A stretch of 48,775 nucleotides of DNA from Vibrio mytili (GCF_000830505.1 NZ_JXOK01000013.1:1-48775), one strand, 5' to 3'; numbered from the stretch's first letter, positions 1 through 10,402 are shown. The notes: generated by a model from the letters alone, not told the origin. Numbers and translations are program-made.

Positions 1-42
1 GCGCTCTTCTTTGTGACTCACACCACTTCGGAAGAGGCGGCC

Positions 43-70
43 ATTCTAGCGAGATAATTTTTAGTGTCAA
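43..70 (-). promoter_or_regulatory. rRNA operon P2-type promoter, firing out of the window
   Basis: Read on the minus strand there is a perfect -35 TTGACA (65-70), a 16-base spacer and -10 TAGAAT (43-48), followed by a GC-rich stretch (GGCCGCCTC) typical of stringently controlled rRNA promoters. The transcript would leave the window at base 1, where the sequence ends in GAAGAGCGC, plausibly just before a boxA antiterminator. The 16S gene itself is outside the window, so the identity is inferred from the promoter pair. Confidence 0.7.
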
Positions 71-158
71 ACACTTTTTCAAATTATTTCGTTTTACTTA
101 TTGGCCTTGTCAACTTTGCTTGAACCCTTGTGAGCCCTTGCCCTGTCGACGAGGTGGC

Positions 159-216
159 ATTATAGAGATCGCGCTCACGTTGGCAAGCGTTATTTTTCAA
201 AAATTGCAAAAATAAT
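159..216 (-). promoter_or_regulatory. rRNA operon P1-type promoter with UP element
   Basis: On the minus strand -35 TTGCCA (181-186) and -10 TATAAT (159-164) are 16 bases apart, as in enterobacterial rrn P1. A GC-rich discriminator (GCCACCTCG) follows. An A/T-rich tract at about 187-216 sits where the alpha-subunit UP element belongs. It lies about 115 bases upstream of the second promoter, the usual P1-P2 arrangement. Fis and ppGpp control is expected from the family and was not shown here. Confidence 0.7.
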
Positions 217-281
217 GGTTAAACGATGAGTTTTCGATCAAACCCTTATTTATCCAACTTTACCCCAAAGCAATAAACAAG

Positions 282-290
282 TTATCCACA
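282..290 (+). promoter_or_regulatory. Perfect DnaA-box 9-mer TTATCCACA
   Basis: The consensus DnaA box TTATCCACA lies between the rrn P1 upstream region and the cysH terminator. A single box with no AT-rich unwinding region or box cluster is not an origin. It may be coincidental or may be a DnaA titration or regulatory site. Confidence 0.4.
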
Positions 291-316
291 AAACTATCCC
301 AAACAGGTGCTTTTAT

Positions 317-367
317 CCCCTATTAATAAAGAAGCTGCTTAACAGCAGCTTTCTTTATTAATAGGGG
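317..367. terminator. Long hairpin terminator/insulator after cysH
   Basis: A nearly perfect 24-base-pair inverted repeat (317-339 with 344-367, one extra T in the right arm) encloses a short loop. The outer stem is CCCCTATTAATAAAG against CTTTATTAATAGGGG. It lies just after the restored cysH stop at 379 and before the leftward rRNA promoters, so it should stop cysJIH transcription from running into the rrn operon. Confidence 0.7.
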
Positions 368-378
368 GCGCTCTGAAG

Positions 379-1157
379 TTATATACCAGAACCATCCTGT
401 TCAGAACCATCATCTTCGTGGAGGCCACACTCTCGTTTCAAACCAAAGAAACGGGTTTCTTCTTCTGACATTCCGGCTCCCACTTACGAGTTGTATGTGT
501 ATCGCCTACAGAAAGATATCCTTCATCCCATAAAGGGTGATATGAGAGTCCGTGCTGCTCTAAATAGTAATGAACGTCTTTATTTGTCCAATCGATAACG
601 GGTAAGAACTTAAACACACCATTTTGGATAGACAATATTGGCAGTCCTGAACGAGACTTACTTTGCTCCCTGCGTAAACCGGAAAGCCAAGTGCTGACAT
701 TCAGCTCTTTTAACGCTCGGCGCATTGGCTCAACTTTATTGAGCTTATTATATTTTTCGATCCCTTCAACACCCTGCTCCCAAAGTTTTCCATAGCGAGC
801 TTCCTGCCATTGAGCACTTTCCTTTGCTCGGAATACTTTTAGATTGAGGTTAAGCTGTTCGGTTAACTCGTCAATAAAGCGATACGTTTCCGCAAATAAA
901 TACCCCGTATCAGTTAAGATCACAGGCATATCTGGTTTTACTTGGGTGACAAGATGGAGCATAACTGCCGCTTGGATACCGAAGCTTGAAGAGACCGCAA
1001 ACTCTCCAGCTAAGTTTTCCAACGACCATTTTACTCGCTCTTGTGCCGAAAGCTGTTCGAGTTCGACATTGATTTGAGCAAGACGGAGGATTTGCTCCGT
1101 CTTTGTTAATGTCAGCAACTCTGCCAGCTCCGGTTTGGAAGCTACAGAATCAAGCAT
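379..1157 (-). pseudogene. cysH: Phosphoadenosine phosphosulfate reductase, one-base frameshift near the C-terminus
   Basis: CysH reduces PAPS to sulfite with thioredoxin in assimilatory sulfate reduction. The protein starts [10 protein letters not shown] at 1157, after a GAGGG ribosome-binding site. This start overlaps the cysI stop by eight bases. The body is typical: SSFGIQ nucleotide loop, [17 protein letters not shown]. Reading is normal to HTTRKWEP and then shifts into an unrelated tail that stops at 438. Restoring one base at about 473-475 gives [21 protein letters not shown], which contains the family's catalytic ECGLH cysteine, and ends at 379 (259 residues). The family start is clear, although an upstream in-frame ATG exists inside cysI. 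The observed frame lacks the essential cysteine, so as written the enzyme would be dead. Confidence 0.88.
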
Positions 1158-2885
1158 GCAAATCCCTCTTAGATACTTTGACTTCTTGAATGATGCCAGC
1201 GCGAATTGCAAAATCACCAAATCCTTCGCCAGCCTCACGCTCAGCGGCCCAACGGCCTACGAGCTGATCAATCTCTTCTAGTATCTGTTTGTCAGTGATG
1301 TTCTCTTTATACATCTTCGGAATACGTGTACCCGCTCGGTTACCACCTAGGTGAAGGTTATAACGACCTGGAGCTTTACCGACTAAACCAATTTCAGCCA
1401 GCATTGCACGGCCACAGCCATTTGGACAGCCAGTAACACGCAGGATGATGTTGTCGCCTTCAGGTAAACCATGTTTTTCTAGGATACCTTCTACATCAGT
1501 TACAAACTGAGGTAGGAAACGTTCGGCTTCAGCATGGCAAGAGGGCAGGTCGGGAACGCCACACACGCCATTGAGTTTTTACGCTGTTCACTGACGCTAT
1601 CATCCACTAAGCCATGCTCACGAGCGATCTTCTCGATCAGCTCTTTTTGATCAGCCGGCACCCCAGCAACAATCAGGTTTTGGTTAGCTGTCATGCGGAA
1701 ATCACCTTTGTGAATTTTCGCGATTTCAGCGACACCCGTTTTTAGTGGCTTACCTGGGTAGTCCAATAAGCGACCATTTTCGATAAACATTGCTAGGTGG
1801 AACTTGCCATCAATACCTTCTACCCAACCAATGCGGTCGCCCCGTTCAGTAAACTCATAAGGACGACTTGCTTCAAACTGAATACCAGCACGCTTTTCTA
1901 CTTCGGCTTTAAAAACATCAATACCGACACGATCTAGCGTGTACTTAGTTTTGGCGTTCTTACGGTTTGAACGGTTACCCCAATCACGCTGAGTTGTTAC
2001 AACTGCTGCTGCAACATCGAGTGTCTTGTCTAGAGAAACAAAACCGAAATCATCCGCACGACGAGCGTAAGTGGACGTATCGCCATGCGTCATTGCCAGA
2101 CCACCCCCAACGAGCACGTTGAAACCAACTAATTTTCCATTATCAGCAATAGCGACAAAGTTCAGGTCGTTCGCATGCACATCCACATCATTTTGTGGAG
2201 GGATGACAACGGTTGTCTTAAACTTGCGTGGTAAGTAGTTTTTACCAAGAATTGGCTCGTCTTCTTCTGTTGATTCAACTTTCTCGCCGTCTAACCAAAT
2301 TTCAGCATAAGCGCGCGTTTTTGGTAGAAGATGCTCACTGATCTTCTTCGCCCATTCATACGCTTCTTGGTGAAGCTCAGATTCTACAGGGTTAGTAGTG
2401 CACAACACGTTACGGTTAACGTCACCCGCCGTTGCAATAGAGTCAATACCAATACTGTTCAGCGTTTGGTGCATCAACTTGATGTTTGGCTTCAGTACAC
2501 CGTGGAACTGGAACGTTTGGCGTGTAGTCAGACGGATACTTCCATATAGAGAGTGCTCCGTCGCAAACTTATCAATCGCTAACCACTGTTTTGGAGTAAT
2601 GATACCGCCAGGCATACGAGCACGAAGCATCACATTATGAAGCGGTTCCAGTTTTTGCTTGGTTCGCTCATTACGAATATCACGATCATCTTGTTGATAC
2701 ATACCATGGAAGCGAATCAGTTGGAAGTTATCTGCCGTAAACCCACCCGTTATGCGATCCTGTAAATCTTGCTCTATGGTTCCCCGTAGTAAGTTACTTT
2801 GACCTTTAAGGCGCTCGTTATCTGACAGTGTTCCTAACTCTTCGCCTAATACAACCTGCTTATTATTTTCAATAGAAAAAGTCAT
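1150..2885 (-). pseudogene. cysI: Sulfite reductase hemoprotein beta subunit, one-base frameshift
   Basis: CysI carries siroheme and a [4Fe-4S] cluster and reduces sulfite to sulfide with electrons from CysJ. The N-terminal reading frame (2885 down to 1500) covers the ferredoxin-like and siroheme regions ([23 protein letters not shown]) and the first two cluster cysteines ([12 protein letters not shown]). It then shifts out of frame. The rest, [10 protein letters not shown] onward including the GCPNGCGR cysteine pair, continues in another frame to 1150. Adding one base at about 1533 (ATGCTG to ATGGCTG) rejoins them into 578 residues, the normal length. The start codon overlaps the cysJ stop (TAATG), indicating translational coupling. 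As written, the last two cluster ligands are lost. Confidence 0.9.
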
Positions 2886-4756
2886 TAGTACACATCCCTT
2901 TGATAACGTTTCGCTTTACGTAAGTCATTAATAAATTGTTCAGCATCGTCGCGAGGCATTTTACCTTCCTGCTCAGCAACGATAATAAGTGCGTCATGGA
3001 CATCTTTAGCCATACGTGTTGCATCTCCACACACGTAGATATATGCACCGTCCTGAATCCATTGCCATACTTGTGCAGCATTTTCTAGAATGCGGTGCTG
3101 TACGTACACCTTTTCCGCCTGGTCACGGCTAAAAGCAACATCCAATCGGCTTAACGCGCCCGATTTTAGATACTTCTGCCACTCCACCTGGTACAAGAAA
3201 TCTTGTGTGAAAGTGCGATCGCCAAAAAACAACCAGCTCTTACCTTCCGCATCTCGGTTTTCACGCTCTTGAATAAAACTGCGGAACGGCGCAATACCGG
3301 TACCAGGACCAATCATTAGAATAGGTGTATTATTATCTTCTGGAAGTTTGAAGTTATTATTATGCTCAATAAAGACTTTTACTTCTCCGCCCTCTTCTAG
3401 TCGTTGAGTCAGGAAGCTAGACGCTCCACCGTAACGTTTTTCTTCGTTGTGATCGTACTCAACCAGGCCTACCGTCAAATGTACTTCTTCATCGACTTCT
3501 GTTTGGCTTGATGCAATTGAATACAGACGCGGTGTCAAGCGACGAAGTAACCCTACCAGCTCATCGGCAGTGAGCTTGGTTTTCTTCTCTGAAAGAACGT
3601 CAACAATCTGAGTGGTAGCGGCGTACTCACGGAGCTTATCTTTATCTTCAACGAGCTTTTGTAATTTTTTGCTACCCGATAACTCGGCAAACTTAGTTAC
3701 CAGTTGAGGGTTTGATGTCGTAATTTCATACTTACCAACTAGGGCGCTGTGAACCGATAAGCTTTCACCATCAACGTCAACGGTTTCCACACCAGACAAT
3801 CCAACTTTACCAAGAATGGCGTTTGCCAATTCGGAGCTGTTTTCGAACCATACACCTAGCGCATCACCTGGCTGATATGTGAGACCTGAGCCCTCTAAGT
3901 CGATCTCAACGTGACGGACATCTTTACCTGAATCACGACCGGTGATTTTTTGACTGGTCAGTAATGTCGCGGTGTACGGGTTTTGCTTGCTGTATTGAGA
4001 ATGCGCTGTCGCAGCTTGACCCACAGGGAGTTGCACGACGTCCGCTTCATTGCCAGTCGACAGTGTCTCTTTCACTTTTGCTAAAGCATTTTTTCGCCAC
4101 TCTGAAGCCTCGGCTTCATAATCAACATCACAATCAATACGATCAATAAAAGGTTTTGCACCTAATTTTGACAAATAAGCATCAAAGTCTTTACCTGTCT
4201 GGCAGAAAAACTCATAGCTCGAATCACCAAGCGCAACCACGCCATATTGTAGATTTTCCAGCTTTGGTGCTTTTTTAGATTGCAAAAACTCATGCAACTC
4301 AATTGCGTTGTCTGGGGCTTCACCTTCACCATTCGTCGAAGCGACGATGATTACATGCGTCTCTTTAGCGAGATTCTTACCTTTGTAATCACTGGCATCA
4401 AACAATTCAACGGCAATCCCTTCTGCTTTTGCTTCTTGCTCCAACGCTTCGGCAACCCCTTTGGCATTACCGGTTTGAGAAGCAAAAATGATAGTCAGCT
4501 TACCTGCTGGCTGAGCAGATACTGCTAATCCAGCTTGAGCAACGGGCGTCGCTGCGGCACTCGTTTGATGTTGCGCTAACCCCCAAAAATATCCACTCAC
4601 CCAAGCAAGTTGTTGTGAAGACAGTTCTGAGACAGTTTGTTGAAGTGAGTTGATTTGTTGGTCATTCAGCGGGCTTAAAATTGGAGAGGCTCCAGTTTGC
4701 CCGTTGTTATTTTCAGACATATTATTTCGAGAATACTCATTCTTTTGGAAAGACAT
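2885..4756 (-). CDS. cysJ: Sulfite reductase (NADPH) flavoprotein alpha subunit
   Basis: CysJ passes electrons from NADPH through FAD and FMN to the CysI hemoprotein in the cytoplasm. The 623-residue product has an N-terminal flavodoxin domain ([29 protein letters not shown]), an FAD domain of the cytochrome P450 reductase type ([10 protein letters not shown]) and an NADPH domain ([10 protein letters not shown], ending in RDVY). I chose the ATG at 4756 (MSFQKNEYS), which has an upstream AGGG. An ATG seven codons earlier (4777) is possible. It is the first gene of the cysJIH operon and overlaps cysI by one base. Regulation by CysB is expected for the family, but I did not identify an operator. 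Confidence 0.95.
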   Translation of the reverse strand: MSFQKNEYSRNNMSENNNGQTGASPILSPLNDQQINSLQQTVSELSSQQLAWVSGYFWGLAQHQTSAAATPVAQAGLAVSAQPAGKLTIIFASQTGNAKGVAEALEQEAKAEGIAVELFDASDYKGKNLAKETHVIIVASTNGEGEAPDNAIELHEFLQSKKAPKLENLQYGVVALGDSSYEFFCQTGKDFDAYLSKLGAKPFIDRIDCDVDYEAEASEWRKNALAKVKETLSTGNEADVVQLPVGQAATAHSQYSKQNPYTATLLTSQKITGRDSGKDVRHVEIDLEGSGLTYQPGDALGVWFENSSELANAILGKVGLSGVETVDVDGESLSVHSALVGKYEITTSNPQLVTKFAELSGSKKLQKLVEDKDKLREYAATTQIVDVLSEKKTKLTADELVGLLRRLTPRLYSIASSQTEVDEEVHLTVGLVEYDHNEEKRYGGASSFLTQRLEEGGEVKVFIEHNNNFKLPEDNNTPILMIGPGTGIAPFRSFIQERENRDAEGKSWLFFGDRTFTQDFLYQVEWQKYLKSGALSRLDVAFSRDQAEKVYVQHRILENAAQVWQWIQDGAYIYVCGDATRMAKDVHDALIIVAEQEGKMPRDDAEQFINDLRKAKRYQRDVY

Positions 4757-4873
4757 TGTCACGACATCCCTATTCATTGCGTGACGATAGAGTACCCACT
4801 CTCTTTAATAACAAGAAAGAATAGAAGTGAATGTTTTATAACTTTTTGGAAGTAAGCATGGCCTATAATTTGC

Positions 4874-5128
4874 TCAACGGTCTTCAATTCGGACTTGCTG
4901 AAAGCCCACCGCCATCGCCGATTTTGAAGCCGTGTCTAAGTCTTCATAAAGACATTCTTCACCATGACTGTCGGTTAAAAGCACGAAACCACCCCGTGCA
5001 TGCCTGAACTCCACAACCCATCCTCCTTCTTGAATAGATGGCTCAATAATCGCCTCGACAAGCTGGTTTTCACGAAATAGATGTCTTAATTCATTTACGG
5101 TCATCGCCATCCCTGCTCTAACTTTCAT
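4874..5128 (-). CDS. Conserved-looking small protein of unknown function
   Basis: This 84-residue soluble protein has no signal peptide or membrane segment. It has an ELRHLFRENQLVEAIIEP segment that could be a helix-turn, followed by alternating strands (GGWVVEFRHARGGFVLLTD) and an acidic C-terminal part. I do not recognise a family with confidence. The ATG at 5128 has AGGA six bases upstream. A second ATG (MTVNELRHL) inside also has a good AGGGA, so the true start may be eight codons later. It is a single gene between divergent-looking cysJ upstream DNA and the terminator at 5206. Confidence 0.6.
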   Translation of the reverse strand: MKVRAGMAMTVNELRHLFRENQLVEAIIEPSIQEGGWVVEFRHARGGFVLLTDSHGEECLYEDLDTASKSAMAVGFQQVRIEDR

Positions 5129-5205
5129 ATTGATCCTAGATAAGCATGGTCTAACTGAAGAAAAGAGGGAAAAAAATTGAGGAGATATAATAAAGTGGTA
5201 TAAAA

Positions 5206-5230
5206 AAACGTCGCTTATAATGCGACGTTT
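5206..5230. terminator. Bidirectional terminator AAACGTCGC/GCGACGTTT
   Basis: A nine-base perfect stem with a seven-base loop is flanked by A and T tracts on both sides. It follows the barrel-protein gene ending at 5278 on the minus strand and insulates the small unknown gene downstream. Confidence 0.7.
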
Positions 5231-5277
5231 TAAAATACCCGACAGGCAGCACTTTCATCCGCTTTGGAGAATAGACT

Positions 5278-5934
5278 TTAGAACTGATACTCAGCACCGA
5301 AAAAGAAGCCATCGGCAAAAATATACTCTTTCCCTAAATCGGATATAAACGTTTCTGATTCGAGGTCAATGACACGATACCCACCTTTGAAAGCAAGCTG
5401 AGAGGCGTTTAAGGGGAGCCGATACTGCACACCCGCAATGAAATCTGTACTCTTGATACCATGGTTATCACCAAAGCTTACTTCACCAATCACGTCAAAG
5501 TGAGTATCGGGAACATTAATCTCAGCGTAGCCATACCATGCCCAAACAAACTTATCGAAATCTGAGTTGCTATCGTCAGCGGCATTAATGTACTTTGTGT
5601 CACTTAAATCACTGAAACTAATCCCCGCATCAAAATGCAGCAAGTCATGCTCTAATAATTGGTAATACAACGTAAGATCCAATTTATCGAACCCCATGTA
5701 GTCGGCATCGATACTAGAGTAGCGCAGGCGAGCATTCGGAACGTATTTTACACCGTGTTCAATTGATGCATAGAAAGATCCTGTAGTATGGCGCTCTCTT
5801 CTTACTTCATTTACTTTTGTGTCTGCCAACCACACTTCTGCACCAGCTTTTGTGGTTACAGAATTCCCCGCAAAAGTAGGAAGAGACGCGGCTAACGATA
5901 GTGCTGTTAAAGCGATGGTCGCTTTATTTGTCAT
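5278..5934 (-). CDS. Outer-membrane beta-barrel protein, TIGR04219-like
   Basis: The 218-residue product begins with a clear signal peptide (MTNKATIALTALSLAASLPTFA, cleavage before GNS) and ends in phenylalanine (GAEYQF), the usual C-terminal signature for Bam-dependent insertion. Between them are alternating amphipathic strands (FYASIEHGVKYVPNARLRYSS, LTLYYQLLEHDLLHFDAGISF, FIAGVQYRLPL). This pattern and size resemble the small outer-membrane proteins grouped as TIGR04219 in Vibrio and Shewanella. That family assignment is from memory of the pattern. No substrate or function is suggested. It is a single gene with its own terminator at 5206-5230. Confidence 0.75.
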   Translation of the reverse strand: MTNKATIALTALSLAASLPTFAGNSVTTKAGAEVWLADTKVNEVRRERHTTGSFYASIEHGVKYVPNARLRYSSIDADYMGFDKLDLTLYYQLLEHDLLHFDAGISFSDLSDTKYINAADDSNSDFDKFVWAWYGYAEINVPDTHFDVIGEVSFGDNHGIKSTDFIAGVQYRLPLNASQLAFKGGYRVIDLESETFISDLGKEYIFADGFFFGAEYQF

Positions 5935-6066
5935 TGTCGTATTTACTCCGAGATAACTGAGGGTTTACCCATTTAAACAAGCGACTTCAAGATGCTTGCA
6001 TATCGTTATTGTACGTAAATAGTATCATATTCTTAGTCAGCCCTATCAAATAAATCCAAGATCTCG

Positions 6067-6282
6067 TTACTTGTAGCGTGGTTGAGCGACAACACTTTTA
6101 AAAAACCAAATACCTAAGGCTATTACGATTAACCAAGGCAATAACTTAAAAACCATACCAAGCATGCCCAGCAAGAACATGACGACCAAAGCGATACCTG
6201 TAGCAACAAAAACCGTCATCATAGTGATACCTGTAACAAGTAAAGTTGCGATAAAAACTAAAATAAAGATCAGCTCTAACAT
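6067..6282 (-). CDS. pspG: Phage shock protein G
   Basis: PspG is a small inner-membrane effector of the phage shock response to envelope stress. The 71-residue product starts MLELIFILVF and has two hydrophobic segments (about residues 3-40 and 45-62) with the family's KLLPWLIVIALGIW motif and a basic tail (QPRYK). The ATG at 6282 has GGAG eight bases upstream. An ATG at 6300 would add six residues with no benefit. The identification is strengthened by a sigma-54 promoter immediately upstream (6316-6332), as expected for a PspF-controlled gene. No pspABC genes are nearby, so it is a detached member of the regulon, as in E. coli. Confidence 0.85.
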   Translation of the reverse strand: MLELIFILVFIATLLVTGITMMTVFVATGIALVVMFLLGMLGMVFKLLPWLIVIALGIWFFKSVVAQPRYK

Positions 6283-6315
6283 AATCATTTCTCCAATCAT
6301 TTTCTAATCATTTAG

Positions 6316-6332
6316 AGCAGTTTCCGTACCAA
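6316..6332 (-). promoter_or_regulatory. Sigma-54 promoter of pspG
   Basis: On the minus strand the sequence TTGGTACGGAAACTGCT has GG and GC separated by exactly ten bases and matches the sigma-54 consensus TGGCACG-N4-TTGC at nearly every position. Transcription would start about 20 bases before the pspG ATG. The enhancer sites for PspF would lie upstream, near or within the hairpin at 6364-6414, but were not identified. Confidence 0.75.
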
Positions 6333-6363
6333 CTATTATAAAACATCCAACCTACTGATCTTA

Positions 6364-6414
6364 ATATAAAAATAAAGCTAGAGTGAATAACACACTCTAG
6401 CTTTATTTTTATAT
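6364..6414. terminator. Bidirectional terminator between dusA and pspG
   Basis: A 22-base-pair perfect stem (AAAGCTAGAGTG against CACTCTAGCTTT at its core) with a seven-base loop lies 31 bases after the dusA stop. A/T tracts flank both arms. It should stop dusA transcription before the pspG promoter. Confidence 0.75.
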
Positions 6415-6445
6415 ATTGGTGATTGTGACCAATCTATGGTGAATT

Positions 6446-7426
6446 TTACACATTCAGCTCTTTGGGGATTTTTGCCAATGCGGCTTGTAATACTTCTAGT
6501 CCCGAGCCTGGTTTATGAGCATTTTCACTGATGTAGCGACGCCACTGACGAGCACCTGGCATGCTTTGAAACAACCCCAGCATATGACGTGTAATATGAC
6601 CAAGGTATGCACCCTTTGCCAATTGAGCCTCAATATACGGATACATTTCTTCGACAATTTCACTGCGCTTCTTAATCGGTGAGTCACAGCCAAACAGTTC
6701 TTGGTCCACTGACGCAAGTATATAAGGGCTTTGGTATGCTTCACGTCCGATCATGACGCCATCCAGATGTTGAAGATGCTCCTTTGCTTCTTCTAATGAC
6801 TTGACGCCACCATTAATGGCGAGGGTCAAATGCGAAAAGTCTTTCTTCAATTGATAAGCGCGAGGGTAATCCAGTGGTGGAATCTCACGGTTCTCTTTCG
6901 GACTCAGGCCACTCAACCAAGCTTTGCGTGCGTGAATAGTAAATTGCTCACAACCACCTTTCTCGGACACGATTGAGATAAAGTCCGTCAAGAATTGATA
7001 AGAATCTTGCTCATCAATACCAATTCGCGTTTTAACAGTGACGGGGATATCAACCACATCTTTCATTGACGCAACGCAATCTGCGACCAATTGTGGTTCT
7101 GCCATCAAACAAGCACCAAAGCGGCCATTTTGTACTCTGTCTGAAGGGCAACCGACATTTAAGTTAACCTCATCATAGCCACGCTCTTGCGCGAGCTTGG
7201 CACATTTGGCTAAATCCTCCGGATTCGAACCACCTAACTGAAGGGCAATGGGATGCTCCTCTTCGTTATAAGCAAGAAAATCTCCTTTTCCATGAATGAT
7301 CGCCCCTGTGGTCACCATCTCAGTGTACAGTAGGGTTTCTTTAGTCATTAAGCGATGGAAGTAGCGACAATGACGGTCAGTCCAGTCAAGCATCGGAGCT
7401 ACTGAGAGCCTGCACGAATGAGTCAT
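6446..7426 (-). CDS. dusA: tRNA-dihydrouridine(20/20a) synthase
   Basis: DusA is an FMN enzyme that reduces uridines 20 and 20a in the D-loop of tRNAs. The 326-residue TIM-barrel protein has the FMN-binding start [15 protein letters not shown], the [19 protein letters not shown] block with the predicted catalytic cysteine at residue 106, the KTRIG and HARKAWL phosphate and substrate motifs, and INGGV. The helical tRNA-recognition domain follows. The start [11 protein letters not shown] is close to the family start. It is a single gene reading toward pspG, with a strong terminator after it. Confidence 0.95.
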   Translation of the reverse strand: MTHSCRLSVAPMLDWTDRHCRYFHRLMTKETLLYTEMVTTGAIIHGKGDFLAYNEEEHPIALQLGGSNPEDLAKCAKLAQERGYDEVNLNVGCPSDRVQNGRFGACLMAEPQLVADCVASMKDVVDIPVTVKTRIGIDEQDSYQFLTDFISIVSEKGGCEQFTIHARKAWLSGLSPKENREIPPLDYPRAYQLKKDFSHLTLAINGGVKSLEEAKEHLQHLDGVMIGREAYQSPYILASVDQELFGCDSPIKKRSEIVEEMYPYIEAQLAKGAYLGHITRHMLGLFQSMPGARQWRRYISENAHKPGSGLEVLQAALAKIPKELNV

Positions 7427-7730
7427 GATTTAAACACCCTTTTTATATTGCCAAGGTTGAGCGTAACGGCTCGCTCAAAAAATAAGTCGGGTATTGTATA
7501 CCCAGTCACTTCAAGGTGCCAGTATCCGAGACAATGCCTCACATTTCCTCACGCGTAACCCGTTCAGAGTCGCTACATATCACTATCGTTATGTTATTTT
7601 GTGACACCACTTACCTTGCCAATTGCTTTCAACTGACTTTATCTCATGATTTTCGATCTGATAGCAGGTAAAATGAGTTTTTCTAAGCGAATATCATCTT
7701 CGTATATAGAAATATATTACTCGGATAATT
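7427..7730. other. Divergent intergenic region between dusA and zur
   Basis: About 300 bases with no gene. It must hold the divergent promoters of dusA and zur. I see no canonical promoter pair. The only suggestive element is GTTATGTTAT at 7588-7597, which resembles one half of a Zur palindrome, but the second half is degenerate. Confidence 0.5.
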
Positions 7731-8195
7731 ATGGTGGAAGGTTTGAGTCCAACAATCATTGAACAAGTTGAACATATTTGCGCAGAGCGTGGGGTTAGAT
7801 TGACTCCGCAACGCCGACGAGTTTTTGAACTCATCTGCTCGAGCCGCAGTGCCTCAAGTGCGTATGAGTTGTTAGAACAATTAAAAGTCAGTGAGCCTCA
7901 GGCTAAGCCGCCGACGGTGTATAGAGCGTTAGATTTTCTTCTTGAACAAGGCTTCATTCACAGAGTAGAGTCCACCAACAGTTTTATCACCTGTTGTTCA
8001 TTTAATAACCAGCAACACTTTTTCCAACTGCTTATTTGTGATAAATGTGGTGATGTCGTTGAACTCGAAGATGAGACATTGATATCCTTACTCGCAGAAA
8101 ATGCAGAAAAGCTTGGATTCAAACTAACTAATCAAGTTATTGAAACCCATGGCGAGTGCCAAGCGTGTTCGTCTAAGACGAAAGAAAAAGTATAG
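7731..8195 (+). CDS. zur: Zinc uptake regulator Zur (Fur family)
   Basis: Zur is a cytoplasmic zinc-sensing repressor of zinc uptake genes. The 154-residue protein has the Fur-family winged-helix DNA-binding part (RLTPQRRRVFELI, KPPTVYRALDFLLEQGFIHRV, residues about 20-80). A dimerisation part follows with the structural zinc cysteines CDKC and CQAC. Zur rather than Fur is indicated by the CCSFNNQQHFFQLLICDKCG region and the absence of the Fur HHDH motif. The ATG at 7731 lacks an obvious Shine-Dalgarno sequence, so the start is less sure than the gene. A CheX-like gene follows after eight bases, probably co-transcribed. Confidence 0.92.
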   Translation: MVEGLSPTIIEQVEHICAERGVRLTPQRRRVFELICSSRSASSAYELLEQLKVSEPQAKPPTVYRALDFLLEQGFIHRVESTNSFITCCSFNNQQHFFQLLICDKCGDVVELEDETLISLLAENAEKLGFKLTNQVIETHGECQACSSKTKEKV

Positions 8196-8203
8196 AAGAA
8201 ATT

Positions 8204-8665
8204 ATGCGTGCTGAATTTGTAAATCCGTTTTTAGCTTCTTTAATGAATGTTCTAAAAACCATGGCTTCTCTTGAGCTGAAGCCACAAAAACCTCGAATCA
8301 AAAAAGATGAGATCGCACGTGGTGACGTTTCTGGTCTTATTGGCATGGTTGGTCCACAAACACGTGGCTCCATGTCGATTACCTTTGATGAAGCGCTAGC
8401 ACTTGAAATCATGCATAATATGCTTGGTGAGCGACCAAATGGGCTCAATGAAGAAGTCACTGACATGGTTGGTGAAATCACCAACATGGTTACAGGTGGG
8501 GCGAAACGTATTCTGGCAGAGAGCGGTTTCGATTTTGATATGGCGACACCTGTCGTGGTATCAGGCAAAGGTCATACAATCCGTCACAAGTGTGAGGGTT
8601 CTATCATCATCATGCCGTTTACCTCTCAATGGGGCAACGCTTTTATCGAAATCTGCTTCGAATAG
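8204..8665 (+). CDS. CheX-like chemotaxis phosphatase
   Basis: Proteins of the CheC/CheX/FliY group dephosphorylate CheY-P or other response-regulator receiver domains. The 153-residue product is a single CheX-type domain: MRAEFVNPFLAS at the start, GMVGPQTRGSMSITF and then the catalytic E-x-x-N motif as E91-ITN-94 in VGEITNMVTGGAKRIL. The C-terminal strand region is IIIMPFTSQWGNAFIEICFE. The ATG has AGAAGAA upstream. It sits directly behind zur, away from chemotaxis genes, so its partner receiver domain cannot be told from context. Confidence in the domain is high, in the role moderate. Confidence 0.85.
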   Translation: MRAEFVNPFLASLMNVLKTMASLELKPQKPRIKKDEIARGDVSGLIGMVGPQTRGSMSITFDEALALEIMHNMLGERPNGLNEEVTDMVGEITNMVTGGAKRILAESGFDFDMATPVVVSGKGHTIRHKCEGSIIIMPFTSQWGNAFIEICFE

Positions 8666-8701
8666 CCCGGTTCCAAGCCTAAAAGCGCAATAAATATCAA
8701 C

Positions 8702-8730
8702 AAAAAGACCAGCCTATGGCTGGTCTTTTT
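8702..8730. terminator. Bidirectional terminator between zur-cheX and pgi
   Basis: AAAAAGACCAGCC pairs perfectly with GGCTGGTCTTTTT around a TAT loop, with a T tract on either strand. It serves the convergent zur-cheX (plus) and pgi (minus) units. Confidence 0.85.
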
Positions 8731-8750
8731 AGTAGTAACCCAATCAAACA

Positions 8751-10402
<1,652 letters not shown>

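Noticed and set aside
282..290. Replication origin
   Set aside because: A single DnaA box without a cluster, unwinding region or origin-linked genes (mioC, gidA, dnaA) does not make an origin.
379..2885. True loss of assimilatory sulfite reduction
   Set aside because: Both lesions are one-base homopolymer deletions with otherwise intact sequence, and the same lesion type occurs in unrelated pgi. Error is simpler, although not proven.
7588..7605. Possible Zur box upstream of zur
   Set aside because: Only the left half (GTTATGTTAT) looks right. The right half is degenerate and Zur autoregulation is not general.
8173..8568. 131-codon open frame on the minus strand
   Set aside because: Antisense to the CheX-like gene; Ser/Pro-rich shadow composition.
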